A DNA stretch of 64,000 nucleotides from CAZEHS01 sp964649745 (GTDB lineage: Bacteria; Bacillota; Clostridia; Peptostreptococcales; Acidaminobacteraceae). Positions 41,166-50,328 of this stretch are shown one piece after another. The stretch spans positions 1-64,000 of the forward strand of contig CAZYQI010000019.1 of NCBI GenBank assembly GCA_964649745.1, written 5' to 3'. The notes under the pieces were generated by a model. It was given only the letters and a program-made list of their open reading frames with translations, ran no database searches and was not told the DNA's origin. How positions within the stretch are numbered: position 1 is the stretch's first letter; the number at the start of each line of letters is the position of its first letter. The translations under genes were made by a program, and so were the position numbers.

Positions 41166-43004
41166 TTATCCTGATATATTTCGGGTGGTCAGCACCTTAA
41201 TTATAAACTTCGGCAGTGCCATCATCCTCCCGATCCGCGTAGGCTCCTTCAAGAGCCTGTGGAGCCACTCTATCCCCAGCTTTTGAAAAATAACAGGGGC
41301 ACGCTTAACGCTGCCTGAATAAACATCCAGGGAGCCACCAACCCCCATGGTGACATGGGCGTTAAGTATTTTCCGGTACTTCGCCACCCACTTCTCCTGC
41401 TTGGGTGCCCCAAGGGCAACAAACAGGACATCGGGCTTGGCTTCATTGATGGAATTGATGATCCGATCCTCGTCATCCGGTCCGAAGTAACCGTTCTCTA
41501 CTCCCTTGAGGACAACGTTGGGGTACTTCTCCATGATTTTTTGAGCTGCCAGATCTGCAACCCCTGGCTTACCGCCAAAAAGGAAAATGGACCGCCGTGT
41601 GGCATTGCAGTACTTAAGGATTCTGTCCATCAGCTCAATTCCGGGAACCCGTTCTTTCAGACCAAGGTTGTGTATCCGGGAAGCGTGTATCAAGCCAATG
41701 CCATCCGGAATCACCAGATCCGCACTGTTGAGAACATCCTTAAACTCCCTGTCCTTTTCAGCCATCATCACCATTTCCGTATTGGGAGTATAGATGACAG
41801 CCGAACGTTCACGGTTCAATAGAACCAGAAACCGGTTAAATGCCTCGTCCATGTCCACGCGATCGATACGCACACCAAAAATCTTAACCGATTTTTCCGA
41901 CATAGATCCACCTTCTGTCAATAGTTGTTTGAGAACCGCCTCATTGTGATGGAGATTGTTCCGGAGCATTGCAATATCGCTCCCCACCGCTTTCATGGGA
42001 TCCTTCCCGGCGTTCAGCGTCTCCAGTATTTCTTTGAGAAGACGATCCGGTTCAAATGAACGGACATCTCCAAACACCTCTCGATGTATGGTTCCCATAA
42101 AGTACTCGATTTTTGGATCATAGCTGACAGCTACCATTGGCGTGCCGCAAACAGCCGATACAATCAGAGAATGTAGCCTTGTCCCCACCAGCACATCCAA
42201 TTGTGCCGTCAGAGACAGCATTTCCTTAACAGAAAGTCGCCTCCGTACAGGAATAACCAGCCCTTCCGCCAATCTTTCCAAGCTATCCAGAACCATGGCG
42301 TCCTGTTCTGCATAATAAGGGATCAGCAGAACATTCGCATGGAGTTCTTCCCGAAGGCTCCTTATCAGCTTTGTCAGCTTTTCGGCTGCACCGAAGGCCA
42401 TATCCTGACCGCGGAAGGCAAAACCGATAAGAGGCGCATTTTCTACATAACCGGGTAAACCCCTGAGCCATTCCATGAGTGATGAATCCTCTTGGGGGGA
42501 AAGGCTTACGACCGGGTCAGCCGTGATGGACACATGGTCCGGATCAATCCCCATCGCGATAAGGTCGCCCCGTGAATTAGGCTCCCGTACCGTAATGGCG
42601 TCTACCCAGCCGAGGACATGCCGTGTCATGAAACGGTTGAAGGGCTTTCGTATGGGCCCGATTCCCTGACTGTAGATCATTACCTTCTTACCCATGATTT
42701 TTCCCATGGCAATCAGGGACAGGTAGTAGAAAATGCTCAATCTGCCGGTGACATCCTGAAGCAGGCTTCCTCCCCCACTGATGAGCACATCACAGTGCCA
42801 AAGGGATTTCAAAACCTTCACCGGAGATGTCCGCTTCACGGCATGGACGTTGTACAGCTTCTCAGTCACTGCCGGGTTAGCGGACAGGACCGTTATATGA
42901 AGTTCACCCAGGGATTGGCGGATATTCGTGAGAACCGACTCCAATACTGCTTCATCCCCAAGGTTGTCAAAACCATAATAGCCGGATACAACGATTTTCT
43001 TCAT
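41166..43004 (-). CDS. csaB: CsaB polysaccharide pyruvyl transferase fused to TagA/WecG glycosyltransferase
   Basis: Residues 1 to about 362 are a CsaB-type pyruvyl transferase (VVSGYYGFDNLGDEAVL, ISGGGSLLQD, VGTRLHSLI), which ketal-pyruvylates wall polymer so SLH proteins can bind. Residues from about 370 to 612 are a TagA/WecG-type N-acetylmannosaminyltransferase (YTPNTEMVMMA, PDGIGL, FGGKPGVAD, ALGAPKQEKW), which adds ManNAc to a lipid-linked precursor. The two are normally separate neighbours. At the seam, ATG at 41903 is preceded by AGAAGGTGG, so a separate TagA product may also be made. The gene overlaps the DUF5693 gene by 4 bp. Confidence 0.95.
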   Translation of the reverse strand: MKKIVVSGYYGFDNLGDEAVLESVLTNIRQSLGELHITVLSANPAVTEKLYNVHAVKRTSPVKVLKSLWHCDVLISGGGSLLQDVTGRLSIFYYLSLIAMGKIMGKKVMIYSQGIGPIRKPFNRFMTRHVLGWVDAITVREPNSRGDLIAMGIDPDHVSITADPVVSLSPQEDSSLMEWLRGLPGYVENAPLIGFAFRGQDMAFGAAEKLTKLIRSLREELHANVLLIPYYAEQDAMVLDSLERLAEGLVIPVRRRLSVKEMLSLTAQLDVLVGTRLHSLIVSAVCGTPMVAVSYDPKIEYFMGTIHREVFGDVRSFEPDRLLKEILETLNAGKDPMKAVGSDIAMLRNNLHHNEAVLKQLLTEGGSMSEKSVKIFGVRIDRVDMDEAFNRFLVLLNRERSAVIYTPNTEMVMMAEKDREFKDVLNSADLVIPDGIGLIHASRIHNLGLKERVPGIELMDRILKYCNATRRSIFLFGGKPGVADLAAQKIMEKYPNVVLKGVENGYFGPDDEDRIINSINEAKPDVLFVALGAPKQEKWVAKYRKILNAHVTMGVGGSLDVYSGSVKRAPVIFQKLGIEWLHRLLKEPTRIGRMMALPKFIIKVLTTRNISG

Positions 43005-45160
43005 TCAATTAGGCTCCTGATCCTTTTTTCAAGGACACTGATGATCATCCAAAGCACCGCGAAGACAACAACACCGATGACGGCGCCGAAAGCAATGGAA
43101 TAGCAGGTACGGGCCACCGAAAGATAGATCGGCGTCCGAAGATGACTGAAGGTATTGGCGATGGATGTCAGACCGATCATTCCGCAAAGGGCTGTGGGAT
43201 AAATCAGTTTTTTGAAGCTATAACGGGCAAAAACGAATCCGGATACGATAATGGGGAATGCCAGCAGAAATTCTTTTGTCCGGGGTCTTGCCAGCAGAAC
43301 GTTCTCAAGAAAATTCCGCGAGATCATTTCCAGATCGCTGGGCTGGATATTGGTTTCATGTCCTGTTCGGGCAATATAGACGTAACCGATGGCAGCGACG
43401 ATTCCTGCCAGAAGGATGTAATAGATTTTGATGTCTTCAAAGAGGATGGCTTTGATGTCCCCGGCAAAGTGATGCTGAGACTTGATTTCTGTACGGGACC
43501 GCCGGTATCCGAAGGAATACAGGTATACGGCTGTCATGACGAGCAGCGGAAACAGCTGGCTCAGTTTTACGCCCCTGAAGAATTCCATCTCCAGAAGATA
43601 CGCTGAATCCGAAAGGGTTCCTGCTACAATTAATCCCCCTGTCAATGACAGGGCCGCAGTGACCGCCAGAACGCCGACCCCCTGAATCAGGGATTTGCTG
43701 AAGGACACCTTCTCATCGGATACATAAAGGGCTTTCATCGATCGGATCAGATAGAAACCCGCCAAGGAAGGAAACAGGATTGCTGCCCCCAGAGCGGTAA
43801 GCTCGCCCCCCAAGGATGGCGCAAACTTGAACAGACCTGCAGCACCTCCGAATCCTACCATGAGCAAGCTCCACATATAGCTTCTTCGAATCGTCCACAT
43901 CTGGTTGACAATCAATAGCAGCATCGCCCAAAGTGCCGTGGCGACAAAAATCTGCATGGACCGGTGAGGGGTGTTGGATGGCATCAGACTGAATTTGCCC
44001 AAGGTTATATCATGGGGCTTCAGACGTTCTTCCAGATTGGAGAAGGTCTTCTGATATTCCTTCAGCTCCGTAACATAGCTGAGATCATTGTGCTTGAACG
44101 GCTTGAAATAAATAAGACGAATATTCCGCTCTGTAATGGCCCGGTACATCGTATTTTCTATTTCTTCTGCGCCTTCATAATTGTAAAATTTGTACCGCTT
44201 TTGGAGATATGGCATAAGCGAAAAAGCCCGAACCGCTTTATAATTCAAATCCTGAGTAAGCTTCACAATATCTGCTTGTTCGATTTGACTGCGCTGTACC
44301 GGCGTTTCGATAAGTCCCACCGCAATATTGTTTTCCTTCAGATAGGCAGTCAGTTCCGGCTGATGATCCGGATATCCGGTAACTTCCTTGCCGATGAAGA
44401 GGACAACCCGGGGCTGTATGTTAAGAGATTTAAGGTCGTTCTTATAGGCGGTCACCAGCTTTTCAGGGTATACACTGTAATTGATGGAGCGGGGAATTAC
44501 CTCCAGACCCGACTGCTGGATGGTCCGTATCTTAACGGGATCGAAGCCCAGGCCAATATCCTCGGCCAGGCTGTACGCAGGGGCAGAAACCTCCTTGGAT
44601 TCCTTGGAGTTCTTGTCCAGAAGCTTCATCTTCGGTGTGTAGTAAATATCCTCGGGGCGATTTTTGATGACATAAAAATCCATATCCGGGGCGTTGTATG
44701 CATCATAAAGCTCTCTGGGATACCGGTTTTCCAGACCCTTTTTCACCAAGGCCCGGGTTTCAGCATCCTGGACCCTGACCAGCAGGTGCTGGTCCCTATA
44801 TTCCCGGCTGTCGACACGCTTCACCAATTCTTCAGGATAGGATTTCTGCCAATCCAATTCCTTGCGAACGTCGTATAAAAGCCCGTAGTCCAGGGCTCGG
44901 CCCTCTTCCCTCAGACTGTAAAGGGATTCCTCCCCAACCGCTGCGGAAAGCGCACCCATCTTTTTAAATTCGGTCAGCCACCAGCCCGTATCCTGATCGG
45001 ACTGATCGGCCAGCTTTTGGATTTCGGTATAGTCCAGAGCGATTTCGGCAACCTTTGCCTGTCTCTCCGTTGTCATTCTAATGTTTACCAGCAGGAATGC
45101 AGAGAGTATCCCGAGGGCTATGAACGCGATGGCAGCCCACTGCCAAGGATTCTTATTCAT
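43001..45160 (-). CDS. DUF5693 multi-pass membrane protein
   Basis: The 719-residue product has one N-terminal membrane helix (about 9-27), a large extracytoplasmic domain to about residue 395, and then about eight to ten membrane segments. DUF5693 proteins are encoded beside csaB in many Clostridia and Paenibacillus-type bacteria. Position and topology suggest a part in export or ligation of the pyruvylated wall polymer, but no enzymatic motif is recognised. It lies 51 bp after the small secreted protein gene. Confidence 0.85.
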   Translation of the reverse strand: MNKNPWQWAAIAFIALGILSAFLLVNIRMTTERQAKVAEIALDYTEIQKLADQSDQDTGWWLTEFKKMGALSAAVGEESLYSLREEGRALDYGLLYDVRKELDWQKSYPEELVKRVDSREYRDQHLLVRVQDAETRALVKKGLENRYPRELYDAYNAPDMDFYVIKNRPEDIYYTPKMKLLDKNSKESKEVSAPAYSLAEDIGLGFDPVKIRTIQQSGLEVIPRSINYSVYPEKLVTAYKNDLKSLNIQPRVVLFIGKEVTGYPDHQPELTAYLKENNIAVGLIETPVQRSQIEQADIVKLTQDLNYKAVRAFSLMPYLQKRYKFYNYEGAEEIENTMYRAITERNIRLIYFKPFKHNDLSYVTELKEYQKTFSNLEERLKPHDITLGKFSLMPSNTPHRSMQIFVATALWAMLLLIVNQMWTIRRSYMWSLLMVGFGGAAGLFKFAPSLGGELTALGAAILFPSLAGFYLIRSMKALYVSDEKVSFSKSLIQGVGVLAVTAALSLTGGLIVAGTLSDSAYLLEMEFFRGVKLSQLFPLLVMTAVYLYSFGYRRSRTEIKSQHHFAGDIKAILFEDIKIYYILLAGIVAAIGYVYIARTGHETNIQPSDLEMISRNFLENVLLARPRTKEFLLAFPIIVSGFVFARYSFKKLIYPTALCGMIGLTSIANTFSHLRTPIYLSVARTCYSIAFGAVIGVVVFAVLWMIISVLEKRIRSLIE

Positions 45161-45211
45161 TACGTGTTCTCCTAATCATGAGATTATCTACCCTGTTCCT
45201 ACGGGGCAAAA

Positions 45212-45718
45212 TCATTGAGTGATGGTAAATGGTCCTTTTATTAAAAGGAACGTTGTGTCCAGAATATTGAGGCCGCGACCGTCATCCCGGGGCACCAGCA
45301 TATGGTGGTTCGCCGGCACGGTTTGACCCATGGCGATATCCTTCCCGTCTGTAAGGTCGGAAAGTCCCCCGTTTGTCGTAGCGATAACCGTAACCTTTCC
45401 GCTTCTTACAATGAATTCCGTGCTGCCTCCAAAGTAGACGAAGCTTCCCTTTTCAGCCTGAATCACCTGAAAAACAGCAGTTCCTGCCGCGGTTCCCGCC
45501 GTCCCGGTTTGAGAGCCGGTCTGTTTTTTGAGCTCGGCAATCTGAGCGGTTACGGTTGTAAGAACCTCCTGGATCCGCTTCTCAACGTAGCTGAGTGTAA
45601 CCAGAGGGTCCTGATCAGAGCCGGCGCTGCCTGCGTAAACCCCAGCAGCCCCAGCGGCCCCCAGTCCCATAACCGCTGCAAGGCCTATGATAATGGCTTT
45701 TCTGATATTTTTTTTCAT
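45212..45718 (-). CDS. Secreted or membrane-anchored protein with coiled coil, unknown function
   Basis: The 168-residue product starts at an ATG behind AAGGAGG (45718); the longer frame lacks a site. A signal or anchor helix (about 9-30) is followed by DPLVTLSYVEKRIQEVLTT, a coiled coil, a Gly/Thr/Ala linker and a compact beta-rich end. It is the first gene of the csaB cluster, and similar short proteins precede csaB loci in Clostridia. No function is assigned. Confidence 0.75.
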   Translation of the reverse strand: MKKNIRKAIIIGLAAVMGLGAAGAAGVYAGSAGSDQDPLVTLSYVEKRIQEVLTTVTAQIAELKKQTGSQTGTAGTAAGTAVFQVIQAEKGSFVYFGGSTEFIVRSGKVTVIATTNGGLSDLTDGKDIAMGQTVPANHHMLVPRDDGRGLNILDTTFLLIKGPFTITQ

Positions 45719-45775
45719 ACTGCGCCTCCTTATGGCCGGACGGAACTCTCCTGCTTTCCTGAAACCGCATGGCAA

Positions 45776-45793
45776 GAGACCCGTTGGGGTCTC
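45776..45793. other. Hairpin in the leader of the csaB cluster
   Basis: GAGACCC (45776-45782) and GGGTCTC (45787-45793) form a 7 bp stem about 58 bp before the first start codon of the cluster. I could not match the leader to a known riboswitch. Confidence 0.45.
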
Positions 45794-45859
45794 CATCTGT
45801 TATCGTTATAATAATATCGTTCCCGGTTCTAAAGGTTTAGGTGTTCGTACTATGCTGAA

Positions 45860-46234
45860 TCAGTCTGCTGGGGAAAGTATGTTCACAAGCCCCATGCTTA
45901 TGGCTAATGCCTCATCCACCATTTCCATGGTCTTCAAATCAAGGCGCCCCAGCTTCTGCTGGATCCGTCTCTTGTCGATGGTCCGCACCTGTTCCAACAG
46001 AACAACTGAATTCCGTGAAAGGCCCACTTCTTTTGCAGATAATTCAACATGGGTGGGAAGCTTGGATTTCTCGATCTGTGATGTGACCGCGGCTACAATA
46101 ACCGTTGGACTGAACCGGTTCCCGACATCGTTCTGTATCACCAGAACAGGGCGGAGACCACCTTGTTCCGAGCCTACAACCGGGCTAAGGTCCGCTACGA
46201 CAAGATCCCCTCTCCGAATCTCCACCTCAATCAC
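45860..46234 (-). CDS. ndoA: MazF/EndoA endoribonuclease toxin
   Basis: EndoA cuts mRNA at short motifs and arrests growth. The 124-residue product keeps the PemK/MazF fold signature RRGDLVVADLSPVVGSEQGG with the catalytic Arg, then RPVLVIQND and the Thr-containing AAVTSQ. It overlaps the antitoxin gene by 8 bp. The position downstream of alr is the same as in Bacillus. Confidence 0.95.
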   Translation of the reverse strand: MIEVEIRRGDLVVADLSPVVGSEQGGLRPVLVIQNDVGNRFSPTVIVAAVTSQIEKSKLPTHVELSAKEVGLSRNSVVLLEQVRTIDKRRIQQKLGRLDLKTMEMVDEALAISMGLVNILSPAD

Positions 46235-46436
46235 GCTCCGTAGCTAAGATAGACTCATACTGCTCCAGCTGGTATAAATCATGCTCTTGAATGCTCTCTG
46301 CAAACTGAAGATTTATCGTACCCATGGCCTCATATCCGCTGCGAAGTGCGTCCATTCGTTTCCTGTAACGCTCATCACTCATACCATCCAGCGTCTTTTG
46401 AATATAAAGGCCTTGATTGCGGTCTGTGTGACCCAT
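46227..46436 (-). CDS. Short EndoAI-like antitoxin lacking a ribbon-helix-helix domain
   Basis: The 69-residue product has GGAGGTG ahead of the ATG. Its middle, MDALRSGYEAMGTINLQFAE, resembles the toxin-binding part of Bacillus EndoAI (RRGYMEMAKINL). The N-terminal ribbon-helix-helix that binds DNA in EndoAI is absent: only about 20 unrelated residues precede the match. It should neutralise EndoA but may not repress its own promoter. The assignment rests on this motif and on the toxin overlap. Confidence 0.8.
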   Translation of the reverse strand: MGHTDRNQGLYIQKTLDGMSDERYRKRMDALRSGYEAMGTINLQFAESIQEHDLYQLEQYESILATERD

Positions 46437-46471
46437 CCGGGCACCTCCATTGATTCTTTACAAGCACACTT

Positions 46472-46500
46472 ATTATAACCGAAAGAGGGGGTTACGTCAA
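46472..46500 (-). promoter_or_regulatory. Promoter of the EndoAI-EndoA pair
   Basis: On the minus strand TTGACG (46495-46500) and TATAAT (46472-46477) are 17 bp apart. The promoter begins 8 bp after the alr stop codon, so the pair is expressed apart from alr. Confidence 0.9.
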
Positions 46501-46507
46501 AATAAGC

Positions 46508-47677
46508 TTAGAGTTCCAACACGTAATCCCTCACCTGACAGATCTGTCCCTTTTGCATGTAAACCCGCGGAACCCGCTTGTCAATCATGCAGACCACCTC
46601 ATAGTTGATGGTACCCAACCACGCGGCTACCTCGTCGATCCATATCTTATCCGGCTCATCTCCACCAAATAGTGTAACGGTGTCTCCGGGCTTCACGTCC
46701 AACCCTGTTACGTTGATCATACACTGATCCATACAGATACGCCCCACTACCGGCACGCGCTTGCCCTTTGCCAATACCATGGATTTTCCTGTGAGCATCC
46801 GTGTGTACCCATCTGCATATCCCAGGGGGATTGTTGCAATTTTCTCTGTTCCCTCAGTTACATATTTGAGCCCGTAGCTGACCCCTCTCCCCGATTCAAG
46901 CTCTTTCACATGGGAGATTCTGGCCTTCAGGGTCATGACCTCTTTCAGGGTCACACGGCTTTTATCAATATCGTCGGAGGGGTTAAGTCCATACATCATG
47001 ATACCGGCACGGACCATATCAAAGTTGTACTCCGGCAGATCGATGATGGCCGCGCTGTTGGAAACATGCTTGATGGCCAGTTTTACACCTTTTTTCTCCA
47101 GCTGGCCAACCACCCACTGATACTTTTCAACCTGCTGACGGGTGAAGCTCTTATCTGTTTCATCTGCAACCGCAAAGTGGGTGAACATGCCCTCCAGGTC
47201 GATTCCCGGCAATTGGCTTATGGCTTCGATTTCGTCCACTGTCTTAGCCTCCGCCTGCAGCCCGATCCTGCTCATCCCGGTATCCAGCTTCACATGAATC
47301 TTGACACGGGTGCCTTTCGCTACGGCAGCCTTGCTGAACTCTGAAGCGGTTTCAGCACTGTAGAGGGTCTGGATCAAACGGTTTTCAATGACAATCGGCG
47401 CCATCTCCGCCGGCGTATAACCCAATACCAGAATCTCAGTGTCTGGATAGACCTTCCGAAGCTGTACGGCCTCCGAAAGGGTTGCAACTGCAAATCGGTC
47501 TGCCCCGTTTTCCAACAGAATTTTCCCTATAACCGCTGCCCCATGTCCGTAACCGTCCGCCTTGATGACCGCAGTGACCAGGGATTCCGGACGGGTGACA
47601 CGACGCACCTCACGGATATTATGGGCCAGGTTGTCCAAATTGATTTCTGCCCATACCGGGCGTGTGATGGTTTGCAT
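46508..47677 (-). CDS. alr: Alanine racemase
   Basis: Alr makes D-alanine for peptidoglycan with PLP. The 389-residue product has the PLP-Lys motif VIKADGYGHG (Lys39), the carbamate/substrate-region MSRIG, and RGVSYGLKY with the catalytic Tyr. GGGGGA precedes the ATG. It follows nnr by 42 bp and may be transcribed with it. Confidence 0.97.
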   Translation of the reverse strand: MQTITRPVWAEINLDNLAHNIREVRRVTRPESLVTAVIKADGYGHGAAVIGKILLENGADRFAVATLSEAVQLRKVYPDTEILVLGYTPAEMAPIVIENRLIQTLYSAETASEFSKAAVAKGTRVKIHVKLDTGMSRIGLQAEAKTVDEIEAISQLPGIDLEGMFTHFAVADETDKSFTRQQVEKYQWVVGQLEKKGVKLAIKHVSNSAAIIDLPEYNFDMVRAGIMMYGLNPSDDIDKSRVTLKEVMTLKARISHVKELESGRGVSYGLKYVTEGTEKIATIPLGYADGYTRMLTGKSMVLAKGKRVPVVGRICMDQCMINVTGLDVKPGDTVTLFGGDEPDKIWIDEVAAWLGTINYEVVCMIDKRVPRVYMQKGQICQVRDYVLEL

Positions 47678-47719
47678 GATGATTCCCCCTTTAGTTATAA
47701 TCTATTCTTTAGCAATCCT

Positions 47720-49267
47720 TCATTTCCCAAGCAATTCCTTCAGCGTGTATGGCAGCGCTTCCACCAGATCTCCCGCCAGGAGACCGTGCTCACCCAGGCG
47801 GTCCGCAACCCGATCGCCGGTCATCCCGTGGATAAACACCCCTGCCAGAGCGGCTTGAAGGGGGTTAAGTCCCTGAGCCACCATGCCGGTGATGATTCCT
47901 GTGAGTACATCTCCGGTACCCGCAGTAGACATGCCCGAGTTTCCGTTAATATTCACATAAACTTTGCCTTCCGGTGTCGCCACAACCGTTCTGGCGCTTT
48001 TCAACACCACATATATCTGCCATTCAACAGCAAAATCCCGGGCTGTAAACACCGGGTGCTCAAGAACCTCTTCCAAGGTCTTGCCGGTGAGTCGGCTCAT
48101 TTCTCCCATATGGGGAGTAATGATCACCGGTGACTGCTTATTCTTCAACACGCTGACATCCTTTGCCAATACGTTCAGCGCGTCGGCATCCAGGATAACA
48201 GGGCTCGGAACATTCTCAATGATGCTTTTCACAATTTCCTGCAGTTCAAATGAAATTCCGCAGCCCGGCCCGATGGTGAAAACGTCCGAGTCTGGCGCAT
48301 CCTTGAGAATGGTATCAATATGGTTGATGCCGATGACGCCCTTTCGGAGTTCCTGGAAGGGAATGGTGATGAGCTCTGGGACAGCGGTCTTCATGATGTG
48401 GTTGATACTGTCCGGCACATACAGTCTGGCCATTCCAAGGCCGCTTCGCAGAGCTGCCTTGGTGGTTAGGATTGCCGCCCCTGCCATGCTCATGGACCCC
48501 GCAATCATCCGCGCCTTGCCGTAATACCCCTTGTGGGAATTGCGGTCCCGCTTGGGGATCATGTCCACCACCATCTCACGGGTAATCACTTCATAATCCA
48601 TCGGCACTTCATCAACAACTTCCTTTGGTATCCCAATATCCCGGATAATCAGTTCACCATTATATTCGGCTCCCGGGAAAAGCAGGTTTCCTACCTTAGG
48701 CAAGCTGAAGCTGATGGTTTTGTCTGCCTTGATGGCACAGCTGCCGATGCTGCCGTCATTTCCGCCTACACCGGAGGGAATGTCTACGGAGTACACCTTG
48801 CAGGACGCTTCATTGACCGCCTGTATGATCCTCGCGTCTATGCCGGTGGCCGAGGTCTGCATCCCGGTTCCGATCAGGCTGTCCACCACAAGTGTACAGC
48901 GGCTGAGCTCGACAAACAGCTCCGGGAGGTCTTTTTCTGTATGAATCCGGGTCATGGGGATCTGAAGCTTCTTAACGATCTTAAAGTTAATCTCTGAGTC
49001 ACCAACGAGATGCTCCGGATATCCTACATGAAAAATGTGCAGTGCATATCCCCGCTGATGAAGGTGCCTTGCCAGTACAAAGCCGTCACCGCCGTTGTTT
49101 CCGTTGCCGCAAATGATGACAACCCGGCTGGAGGGCGAAAACTCTTTTTCTATTTCATGAAGCACGGCAAATCCCGCGTTTTCCATAAGTACGATGCCGG
49201 GAATTCCGAACTCCTTTATGGCGATCTTCGTCACGTGGGCCATCTGTTCATTGGTTGCAAGTTTCAT
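47720..49267 (-). CDS. nnr: Bifunctional NAD(P)H-hydrate epimerase/dehydratase
   Basis: This two-domain enzyme repairs hydrated NAD(P)H. The N-terminal YjeF_N epimerase (about 1-210) has NGNNGGDGFVLARHL; the C-terminal ADP-dependent dehydratase (about 225-515) has the phosphate-binding GTGDVLTGIITG and ITPHMGEMSRLTG. The 515-residue length is usual for the fusion. Its start overlaps acpS by 20 bp. Confidence 0.97.
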   Translation of the reverse strand: MKLATNEQMAHVTKIAIKEFGIPGIVLMENAGFAVLHEIEKEFSPSSRVVIICGNGNNGGDGFVLARHLHQRGYALHIFHVGYPEHLVGDSEINFKIVKKLQIPMTRIHTEKDLPELFVELSRCTLVVDSLIGTGMQTSATGIDARIIQAVNEASCKVYSVDIPSGVGGNDGSIGSCAIKADKTISFSLPKVGNLLFPGAEYNGELIIRDIGIPKEVVDEVPMDYEVITREMVVDMIPKRDRNSHKGYYGKARMIAGSMSMAGAAILTTKAALRSGLGMARLYVPDSINHIMKTAVPELITIPFQELRKGVIGINHIDTILKDAPDSDVFTIGPGCGISFELQEIVKSIIENVPSPVILDADALNVLAKDVSVLKNKQSPVIITPHMGEMSRLTGKTLEEVLEHPVFTARDFAVEWQIYVVLKSARTVVATPEGKVYVNINGNSGMSTAGTGDVLTGIITGMVAQGLNPLQAALAGVFIHGMTGDRVADRLGEHGLLAGDLVEALPYTLKELLGK

Positions 49268-49652
49268 GAGATCCCTCCTGCTTTACCGCCACAGCGTTGG
49301 CTATGGCTATGGTTTTATTATGGGCGATGGAGATTAAAAATCCGGAAATCTTCATCCCCTCTGATTTTTCAGCTGCTTTCCCATAGAGTTTGCAGACTGG
49401 CTTTCCAAATTCATCCGGAAGAATTTCAATGTCTATCCACGCAAACCCCCGGAGCCCTGTGCCCATGGCCTTAACAATGGCTTCTTTAGCAGCAAACTTC
49501 CCCGCCAGGGTTTCCGTCCTGCTGCCGCGGTCCCGATAATCCCGCAGCTCCGGTCCCGTAAAAAGTCGGTCGAGAATCCGTGGACATCTCCCGTAGGCGT
49601 CTCTGATGCGGCCTATCTCAATGATATCGATACCTATCCCCCATGGATTCAT
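49248..49652 (-). CDS. acpS: Holo-[acyl-carrier-protein] synthase
   Basis: AcpS moves phosphopantetheine from CoA to acyl carrier protein. The 134-residue product has GIGIDIIEIGRI (metal-binding Asp) and KFAAKEAIVKAMGTG (catalytic Glu, CoA site). It overlaps both neighbours: 4 bp with the coiled-coil gene and 20 bp with nnr, indicating tight coupling. acpS-nnr-alr is a common Firmicutes order. Confidence 0.97.
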   Translation of the reverse strand: MNPWGIGIDIIEIGRIRDAYGRCPRILDRLFTGPELRDYRDRGSRTETLAGKFAAKEAIVKAMGTGLRGFAWIDIEILPDEFGKPVCKLYGKAAEKSEGMKISGFLISIAHNKTIAIANAVAVKQEGSHETCNQ

Positions 49653-50266
49653 CGCCCCATCTCCTCAATGCCTTGCATAAATCGGGCATCCAGCTCATCC
49701 GACAGCTCTTTGCCCAATAGGGAGTGAAGGTACTGTCCCATGGCGGAGGCCTGATCTTCCAGCATGAACTTCTCGTCATTCAGGGCCAGAAGCTCATTCC
49801 TGAGTTTCTGGATCTTTCCCTCAAGTTCCCGTATCCGTTTATGATCTTTCAGTAGTCTATCATATCCTAATGCGATGCTTTCCTCAAGAATCTCACCGTT
49901 GATCTTCCTGATTTCCCCCGGAGATGTCTCCATTTTGTACTGAATCTGTTCGATTTCATCGTTAATTCGTTCCAACAGATTCTTTAGACGCCTGGCCAGG
50001 TTTTCTGCTTCTTCGCTGTTTTGCTGCAGCCCCTCGGAAAGGCCCAGCAGCTGTGACAACGTGTTGCGCTTTTGTCGCTTAAGCTCAACCAGATGGTGTC
50101 CGGCAGCTTTATCTTCTTCTATTAGAGCTGATTGTCTGGCTATCCCTGCGCGTAGGTTTTCTGTCATGTCGGCGTTCATAATTTCAAGCCACTTTTCATC
50201 CTGACACAGGATCGGAGCATTCAGTTGTCTCAGTGCTTTTTCATCCAGCAGCATACTCTTACTCAT
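49649..50266 (-). CDS. Coiled-coil protein of unknown function
   Basis: The product (about 205 residues) is almost entirely helical. Heptad-like Leu/Glu/Lys patterns run from about 35 to 185, with no signal peptide or Cys-rich site beyond one Cys near residue 22. AGAAGG precedes the ATG at 50266; a TTG just before is a possible alternative. As first gene of the acpS-nnr-alr unit it may be cytoplasmic and structural. I do not recognise the family. Confidence 0.7.
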   Translation of the reverse strand: MSKSMLLDEKALRQLNAPILCQDEKWLEIMNADMTENLRAGIARQSALIEEDKAAGHHLVELKRQKRNTLSQLLGLSEGLQQNSEEAENLARRLKNLLERINDEIEQIQYKMETSPGEIRKINGEILEESIALGYDRLLKDHKRIRELEGKIQKLRNELLALNDEKFMLEDQASAMGQYLHSLLGKELSDELDARFMQGIEEMGR

Positions 50267-50310
50267 CAATGTACCTTCTCTATCTGTCGGCGGTTTTCGG
50301 CGGTTTGCCT

Positions 50311-50328
50311 GAAGGGGATTACCCCTTC
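50311..50328. other. Hairpin in the acpS operon leader
   Basis: GAAGGGG (50311-50317) and CCCCTTC (50322-50328) form a small stem with a 4-base loop. It lies 45 bp upstream of the coiled-coil gene start. Confidence 0.4.

Noticed and set aside
43964..44878. 304-codon plus-strand frame opposite the DUF5693 gene
   Set aside because: It is antisense to a conserved, well-spaced gene in an operon and shows no domain or start signal.
45719..45796. Possible riboswitch ahead of the csaB cluster
   Set aside because: One 7 bp hairpin and purine-rich stretches are present, but I could not match c-di-GMP, ykkC or other known motifs.
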